A stretch of DNA of 60,000 nt from positions 9,614,501-9,674,500 of the forward strand of contig NC_088309.1 of the NCBI RefSeq assembly GCF_910592395.1, read 5' to 3'. The translations under genes and the position numbers were made by a program. Every line of letters begins with the position of its first letter. The stretch's first letter is position 1. This DNA comes from Lineus longissimus (lineage: Eukaryota; Nemertea; Pilidiophora; Heteronemertea; Lineidae). The notes below the pieces were generated by a model, which was not told the DNA's origin, did no database searches, and worked only from the letters and a program-made list of their open reading frames with translations. This document shows positions 57,801 through 60,000 of this stretch, one piece after another.

Positions 57801-58801
57801 CGTGAGATTCTCGCTCTAAAGAAGGAAGAAGTGGCTGAGTTGGTTAGAAAGGTTTGTATCACAAAACCATATTTTTTGATTGGAAAACTGAAAGGCATTT
57901 GGTAGTCCGCCAAAATAAACTTGTGAAAAAGAACTTGTTCAGAAGTGTCCTGCACATGTGGGGAACGTCACTTTCTCTTTGATAAAAGTCTGAACGTCTG
58001 ACGTAATATCTTCTGCTTGTTTTCTGTACAGCTGGAGAAGATCGATGACCAGCACAGGAGCGTAGAAAAGCAAGTCCACGAGAAAGAGAACCGGATCGTG
58101 GCATTAGAGACTGAACTCCACCACACAAACAAGTCTCAGAACTACCTCCAGTCCGACCACGGCCAACTGAAGGTTCAGAACGATCATTTGGCAGAGGAGG
58201 TGAAGAATCTGTCGAAGACTGCGGCTACTTTAGAGAAACAATTAGAAACAGAGAAAACTGTGGTATGTTCATGATATTCATTTCTACAAATGTGAACCCA
58301 ATATTGCAAACTCCGTCTCTTCCTTTCATGAGTTTGAGACCAATAACAAATTTACGATGCCAGTGCCGAACAACAGATTTTCTGTGGTGCACTGTTATAG
58401 TTTCCGGGGCAACGGTTGTTCGAAGCCTGGATAGCATAGTGACTGCTTCCACCATACCACCGTTAGGAGATAGCAAACCTTTGAACAACCAGCCCAGAGT
58501 GGAAGAGACTGAAAGTGTGTTCTTCATTCCTGATTTGAAGTTAAAGTGTTATTTGAAGAAGAAATCCTCTGTTGTTCCCTTCAACAGGTCAGATATTATA
58601 GCAGATTCAGGCGAATTTCTTTCAGCTTGCCATTTTTGATGAAATATTTTTCTTTTTTAGCTGCGTCAAGAGAGGACCAATGGTGACAAGTTGCGAGATG
58701 AGGTCAATTTGGAACAACAGCGGGTACAACTCCTTCAGACAGACTACGACTTGGTGCTGAATAACCTCGATGCTGAGAGAAGGTCACTGGACAAGGTCAA
58801 A
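34637..58801 (+). CDS. Giant Ser-rich / coiled-coil scaffold protein (gene overview, 3' incomplete)
   Basis: The core chain is 25 exons, each bounded by AG/GT and in phase: 34637-34772, 35045-35163, 35440-35592, 36057-40627, 40975-41022, 42831-42927, 43700-43887, 44011-44130, 44456-44626, 45173-45196, 47591-47713, 48071-48277, 48725-48913, 49292-49398, 49573-49739, 51119-51348, 51846-52013, 52411-52557, 55995-56141, 56684-56773, 56992-57245, 57584-57851, 58032-58262, 58661-58801, plus the optional first exon. About 2,700 residues are covered. The first 1,660 are low-complexity and probably disordered; the rest is Glu/Lys/Gln/Leu-rich heptad sequence. No enzyme, membrane segment or signal peptide is seen. 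The architecture suggests a centrosomal, Golgi or cytoskeletal scaffold, but I do not recognise the family and name none. Confidence 0.88.
35045..35163 (+). CDS. Scaffold gene exon, Ser/Arg-rich
   Basis: Acceptor tttgtttcag, donor gtaacc. It encodes SDSADSPRDSNHRSRLSSPR and on to LVNDQQQR. Phase 2 in, phase 1 out. Confidence 0.85.
35440..35592 (+). CDS. Scaffold gene exon, Ser/Pro/Arg-rich
   Basis: Acceptor cactttcag, donor gtattc. It encodes ASLHGNLSAGLRSQSPSSIR, then SPSPSRSRSGEARNLYT. The SP dipeptides are typical proline-directed kinase targets (inference). Confidence 0.85.
36057..40627 (+). CDS. Scaffold gene giant exon, about 1,520 disordered residues
   Basis: Acceptor tctgtcttcag, donor gtaggc; 4,571 bp fully open in one frame. 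The sequence is Ser/Asp/Glu/Pro-rich throughout. Visible structure: SP-rich basic start; acidic stretch near 36750; TPESLPNTPESSSGSSTSS near 37077; four modules of about 50 residues at 37735-38640; acidic DEEEQVEQ run near 38740; a possible short folded segment at 39,130-39,360 (SVAASLSRLSELGINVPMDQ to LIRNILDVVE); ten 5-residue units at 39383-39532; acidic DEDSSSDEEDEH at about 39976; a duplicated Cys/VPG motif at 40035-40255; and three [GS][TA]QYPS repeats at about 40340-40455. The frame stays open past the donor into the intron, as often happens. Confidence 0.93.
39383..39532 (+). repeat. In-frame 15-bp minisatellite, ten units
   Basis: Ten consecutive 15-bp units encode [EG]N[AT][YHDN]Q, with a consensus GNAYQ core of seven units and diverged edges. 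Length is an exact multiple of three throughout, so copy changes do not break the frame. aac/aat and gct/gcc variation is synonymous. Confidence 0.95.
40975..41022 (+). CDS. Scaffold gene exon, 16 residues
   Basis: Acceptor ttgttccattgcag, donor gtaagc. 48 bp, phase 0/0, encoding MNGSSPSPSPRPDSER. Because it is symmetric it could be skipped without a frame change. Confidence 0.8.
41023..42830 (+). other. Intron of the scaffold gene
   Basis: 1.8 kb with a C-rich run (ccctcccccctccccccccc, about 41779-41800) and no other recognisable element. An open frame at 41167-41481 has no coding signs. Confidence 0.5.
42831..42927 (+). CDS. Scaffold gene exon, start of coiled coil
   Basis: Acceptor ctctttgtgtag, donor gtaagg. 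It encodes EVLESQMRKMQVEMSSLQSE and NKLMRERYNRSQ, the first clear heptad sequence. Confidence 0.9.
43700..43887 (+). CDS. Scaffold gene coiled-coil exon
   Basis: Acceptor tttcatttgtcatttcag, donor gtatgt. It encodes ARVTELESQVADSQKEHDRL and on to LTKECEMHKAE. Confidence 0.92.
44011..44130 (+). CDS. Scaffold gene coiled-coil exon
   Basis: Acceptor tttctttttccag, donor gtaggt. 40 codons, NSSLEKQLDLSRKSGASNTK to RAELAAHK, phase 0/0. Confidence 0.92.
44239..44416 (+). mobile_element. pogo-like MITE, copy 4, intronic
   Basis: Ends tacattggaacctcccttag and ggttctactgta; internal ggacacctctctattaagga repeats. It lies 40 bases before the next exon, so its right end is close to that exon's branch-point region. 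Confidence 0.8.
44456..44626 (+). CDS. Scaffold gene coiled-coil exon
   Basis: Acceptor tcgtcatcttctag, donor gtaagg. 57 codons, DQLAKIENLYQESERQRHDE to SAGTVTEKQ. Confidence 0.92.
45173..45196 (+). CDS. Scaffold gene 24-nt microexon
   Basis: Acceptor ttctttcgtgaacag and an optimal donor gtaagt enclose eight codons, EEQFNAYA, phase 0/0. Skipping it keeps the frame, so it is a candidate regulated microexon. Confidence 0.65.
45197..47590 (+). other. Intron of the scaffold gene
   Basis: 2.4 kb without recognised elements except the pyrimidine tract at its 3' end. Open frames here (for example 45976-46269) lack coding character. Confidence 0.5.
47271..47580 (+). repeat. 310-base pyrimidine-rich tract before a splice acceptor
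   Basis: The plus strand is overwhelmingly C and T, with ttcttttctctttttctctc-type runs and ccctcccccccaccccc near 47522, ending at the acceptor of the 47591 exon. It produces phenylalanine- and proline-rich false frames. Confidence 0.85.
47591..47713 (+). CDS. Scaffold gene coiled-coil exon
   Basis: Acceptor aaaccaatag, donor gtaagt. 41 codons, VKSLEKRLKVTEDRLQSERS to NDNAKLQ. Confidence 0.9.
48071..48277 (+). CDS. Scaffold gene exon with non-helical break
   Basis: Acceptor gtttgattgcag, donor gtgagc. 69 codons: VAEKELRRKWEREKNRTKNF continues the coil, then SNNIPTCYQALNEDGVIRRG and NVPIKVPSYKK interrupt it with prolines, glycine and a single Cys. This break is a useful search signature. 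Confidence 0.92.
48725..48913 (+). CDS. Scaffold gene coiled-coil exon
   Basis: Acceptor accatcactttcag, donor gtaatc. 63 codons, NSEEYKQLIRHIEKELGLRL to HHLKVDKNNIASNLR; contains HTLWYKRDEAVKMLKEWELQ, rich in aromatic residues for a coil. Confidence 0.92.
49292..49398 (+). CDS. Scaffold gene coiled-coil exon
   Basis: Acceptor ccttttttgcag, donor gtaagt. SLVLEKTKYDTRVLNLEDAL to EEMEAALR, leaving a split Thr codon. Confidence 0.92.
49573..49739 (+). CDS. Scaffold gene coiled-coil exon ending in a polar linker
   Basis: Acceptor gcttttcatttccag, donor gtgagt. It encodes TQVGNLVQDKHNHIAQIKTL to ENEALRMNLGM, then a linker SPSSSGKTPRRDPGAE; ends phase 1. Confidence 0.92.
49952..50014 (+). CDS. 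Candidate cassette exon A, 21 codons
   Basis: Acceptor gttttgattttag, donor gtaaaa; 63 bp, phase 1/1, no stop in the required frame. It encodes GFWVPKSGPMALRRSNEPNT within the linker region. The flanking exons join in frame with or without it. Confidence 0.55.
50542..50592 (+). CDS. Candidate cassette exon B, 17 codons
   Basis: Acceptor ttgttataattttag, donor gtaaca; 51 bp, phase 1/1, open in the required frame, encoding QHQFMGISLRSTLQKT. It shares an M-x(1-3)-LR-S-x(4-5)-TG pattern with cassette A. Confidence 0.5.
51119..51348 (+). CDS. Scaffold gene coiled-coil exon
   Basis: Acceptor tctcttcacag, donor gtaagt. AQVESLTAERDALSGQVQQQ to HRQKVDKLKAE. Confidence 0.93.
51478..51820 (+). repeat. 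Diverged tandem duplication inside an intron
   Basis: ccgaagctgacaactgtgtg occurs at 51478 and 51650 (period 172). Later parts (gaaacgaagtg..catcaccccc versus gaatgaaatag..catcacccct) also correspond. Confidence 0.75.
51846..52013 (+). CDS. Scaffold gene coiled-coil exon
   Basis: Acceptor ctggcttcttctag, donor gtatgt. 56 codons, exactly eight heptads: IQGLQAEVKHWQDKYNTVCA to RSAKSVHAAESQ. Confidence 0.93.
52411..52557 (+). CDS. Scaffold gene coiled-coil exon
   Basis: Acceptor ttttcccttcag, donor gtgagg. 49 codons (seven heptads), KLALENELSEKELQLIQVTA to ETSTQLASE. The next secure exon is 3.4 kb away and also 147 bp. Confidence 0.92.
52586..53003 (+). repeat. About 20-bp minisatellite, roughly twenty units
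   Basis: Units of the type ctaggataacccttctctct, diverged at the edges and most regular at 52850-52950. It starts about 30 bases after a splice donor. Confidence 0.9.
53004..53945 (+). other. Intron of the scaffold gene
   Basis: No recognised element. Frames at 53652-54002 overlap the alternative exon below but have no upstream coding signs. Confidence 0.4.
53946..54002 (+). CDS. Possible alternative terminal exon
   Basis: A good acceptor (tttacctcaccttcacag) is followed, in the phase left by the 52557 donor, by TVFTLSQAQNLSKELYLQ and TAA at 54000-54002. That would yield a shortened protein. No canonical poly(A) signal follows closely, so this may be chance. Confidence 0.25.
   Translation, partial: TVFTLSQAQNLSKELYLQ
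54170..54778 (+). repeat. 87-bp tandem repeat, seven units, open as 29 codons
   Basis: Unit starts at 54170, 54257, 54344, 54431, 54518, 54605 and 54691, so the spacing is 87 every time except one 86. Each unit reads TPMMFRLSSSNTSKSRMQCL then AEGSEPCSY in one frame. One substitution (aaa to taa at 54383-54385) and one single-base deletion near 54680 break the frame. It lies in a scaffold-gene intron just after an acceptor-like tttatacag at 54154. Confidence 0.95.
54807..55955 (+). mobile_element. Interspersed repeat bounded by gaggtgagc, with three 301-bp internal units
   Basis: It begins with a hairpin (agctcacctct..agaggtgagct, about 54808-54833) followed by tatcccataccgtggcgtcc, a GTC microsatellite, and three internal units starting at ggcacgtttc 54924, 55225 and 55526. 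Each unit has a tggtacacat..acccctt, gaccgaagtttggtcc, ccaccaggggg and tttgacct..caaggtcacagaggt block. It ends with gaggtgagcacaatggccct. This repeat type is widespread in marine invertebrate genomes (from memory). No coding capacity; class not assigned. Confidence 0.75.
54851..54918 (+). repeat. GTC trinucleotide microsatellite
   Basis: About twenty cgt/gtc units with ccgt interruptions at the 3' end, inside the gaggtgagc-bounded repeat. A run of this kind normally follows this repeat's head. Confidence 0.95.
55995..56141 (+). CDS. Scaffold gene coiled-coil exon
   Basis: Acceptor ttcctaccgttccag, donor gtaaga. 49 codons, LDSYQVQLDQKAGIIRQLSG to VDLTDRAIE. It begins 40 bases after the end of the repeat element. 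Confidence 0.92.
56684..56773 (+). CDS. Scaffold gene coiled-coil exon
   Basis: Acceptor tttgtgtttcag, donor gtaaat. 30 codons, LHESKQDLAKEKTVSAQLKT to VQQKLE. Confidence 0.92.
56992..57245 (+). CDS. Scaffold gene coiled-coil exon
   Basis: Weak acceptor (actcatccaag) chosen because later AGs break the frame; donor gtaggt. AVADERDMYKREKDMLEYEL to IGTLNENA plus two bases of a Val codon. Confidence 0.88.
57584..57851 (+). CDS. Scaffold gene coiled-coil exon
   Basis: Acceptor cataacctttcag, donor gtttgt. It completes the Val codon and reads RLKDEIESQRKKVALLKEEN to EEVAELVRK. Confidence 0.92.
58032..58262 (+). CDS. Scaffold gene coiled-coil exon
   Basis: Acceptor tgttttctgtacag, donor gtatgt. 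77 codons (eleven heptads), LEKIDDQHRSVEKQVHEKEN to QLETEKTV. Confidence 0.93.
58661..58801 (+). CDS. Scaffold gene coiled-coil exon, last secure one
   Basis: Acceptor tttttcttttttag, donor gtaagt. 47 codons, LRQERTNGDKLRDEVNLEQQ to RRSLDKVK, phase 0 out. No stop, so the gene continues beyond the window. Confidence 0.92.
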
Positions 58802-59103
58802 GTAAGTGGGTCAAGGACAATGAAGAACAACAGATTTCGAAAAGTTTTATATTCTTCCTGTGAAAATTTGAATAAGGTAAAGGAATTTTCAATTCTGCTG
58901 AAGATTTATGCAGATCATGTTGCTCATTATATCGGTGCATTTTATACTCAGTGGACAATTTGACTATTGTTTCAATCCCACGTGTTTGGTGATTTTGTTA
59001 TAAGAAGCAAACTTTGGCCAGGAATTATTGATTACCTAGACATTGCACAGATTTTGCAGCATTAACAAGCGAATCTGGTTTAGATAAGCAAATTGTTTTG
59101 CAG

Positions 59104-59118
59104 ATGGACGAGGATCAG
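59104..59118 (+). CDS. Possible 15-nt microexon
   Basis: aaattgttttgcag then ATG GAC GAG GAT CAG then gtcagt, phase 0/0, encoding MDEDQ. The borders look like splice sites, but 15 bases can arise by chance. Confidence 0.3.
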
Positions 59119-59743
59119 GTCAGTCATGTAGTTGGTCGAAGTAGTTTTCCTGATCCTATTGCTTGGCCAAAACATGGGAACCAAGATAGTAGAACAAATG
59201 CATTTGTTTTCAGAGTTAAAGTTATGACATTGAAATGATTGACCTAATTTATTAACTGGAACTATACTAACTATATTAATGTCCGACGATCATGTTATGA
59301 TCTGAAATTAATGACCTTATTTAACTGGAACTTGAATCGGCTGAAAAACGTGCTTTTTGCCATCTAGTTGTAGCTGTAATTTGAACAACTTTTGTAATAA
59401 TTGGAAAAAGTAAATGTAGCTAACAACTAGTGAAGATCTGGGATGCAGTCGAATGCTGATGTCCAATTGTAGTCAGAGGAGAATAGCTGCACATGTAGCT
59501 GCTAAAATGATGATAATGTAACTGGTTAGCGTGGAATGATGAAGTAATCATTATAATGACAGAGGATGCAGTTTAGCTGCGTGGTGTTGATATACCATGA
59601 TCTTGCGAGTGCCACATGACTTGGTTGGTGATCTTCAACAGATTGTAGTGGTCCTCGAATTTCCTGCTCAAATGCACATTTTCAGACCTAATTTGTCTGC
59701 CCCACTCAATCATCAATGATAATTGGCCAACAATAATAATTGA
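59119..59743 (+). other. Intronic stretch, nothing seen
   Basis: AT-rich, no exon or repeat recognised before the terminal satellite. Confidence 0.45.
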
Positions 59744-60000
59744 GTTTGTTGTAAGCTCTAGGATTTGAAGCACAGAGTTATAATAGTCATCAGTGTTAAT
59801 TTTTTTTCAAACTCTAGTTTGTTTTAAGCTCTAGGATTTGAACACTGAGTTATAATAGTCATCAATGTTAATTTTTTTTCAAACTCTAGTTTGTTGTAAG
59901 CTCTAGGATTTGAACACTGAGTTATGATAGTCATCAATGTTAATTTTTTTTCAAACTCTAGTTTGTTGTAAGCTCTAGGATTTGAACACTGAGTTATAAT
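59744..60000 (+). repeat. 72-bp satellite running off the right edge
   Basis: gtttgttgtaagctctagga-type starts at 59744, 59817, 59889 and 59961 (periods 73, 72, 72), with a ttaattttttttcaaactct block in each unit. The array is cut by the window end. Confidence 0.95.

Noticed and set aside
1-60000. A previously undescribed multi-gene system such as a defence island or biosynthetic cluster
   Set aside because: Only two well-supported genes are present and they show no functional clustering beyond a possible shared promoter.

Overview
This is a eukaryotic, clearly metazoan, nuclear genomic window. It has AT-rich intergenic DNA, spliceosomal introns with GT..AG borders, tRNA-derived SINEs, several families of short inverted-repeat transposons, satellites and a LINE reverse-transcriptase fragment. 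The repeat types (a gaggtgagc-bounded repeat, a tacagtagaacctc MITE, frequent taggccta palindromes) look like a marine invertebrate, possibly a deuterostome or lophotrochozoan. That placement is inference; the species cannot be read from this window.

Layout. Bases 1-20172 hold no gene I can model with confidence, apart from a possible last exon of a membrane protein on the minus strand at the left edge. The rest is a patchwork of mobile elements: a SINE near 2.5 kb, nested inverted-repeat elements at 7.4-8.3 kb, a Harbinger-like MITE at 8.9-9.3 kb, a pogo-like MITE at 9.4 kb, hairpin MITEs at 10.0 and 16.6 kb, a 198-bp satellite at 17.8-19.0 kb and a 183-bp duplication. From 24117 down to 20173 on the minus strand lies a complete seven-exon gene for an SRFBP1/BUD22-family protein (778 residues as modelled). 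Its ends match vertebrate SRFBP1, but it carries a long acidic middle and a 100-residue RGG block just before the conserved C-terminus.

About 0.9 kb away, head to head, begins a large plus-strand gene that runs off the right edge. Its first coding exon may be at 25001-25037 (inferred). The secure part is a chain of 25 exons from 34637 to 58801, all phase-compatible with consensus splice sites. It encodes about 2,700 residues: a roughly 1,660-residue Ser/Asp/Glu-rich, mostly disordered N-terminal part, nearly all in one 4,571-bp exon, then more than 1,000 residues of coiled coil. I do not recognise the family. The giant exon contains a four-copy module of about 50 residues, a pure 5-residue tandem array and a duplicated Cys/VPG motif. 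The coiled-coil part has a 24-nt microexon and two phase-symmetric cassette exons with similar peptides. Its introns host a pogo-like MITE, an intronic minisatellite, a seven-copy 87-bp repeat that stays open as 29 codons per unit, a 1.15-kb repeat with three 301-bp internal units, and a 72-bp satellite at the right edge.

The two genes probably share an 880-bp divergent promoter. One product is a likely nucleolar ribosome-biogenesis/SRF-binding protein; the other a giant cytoskeletal, centrosomal or Golgi-type coiled-coil scaffold (inference). I found no CRISPR array, prokaryotic operon, rRNA or convincing functional tRNA. The most novel-looking object is the giant scaffold gene.
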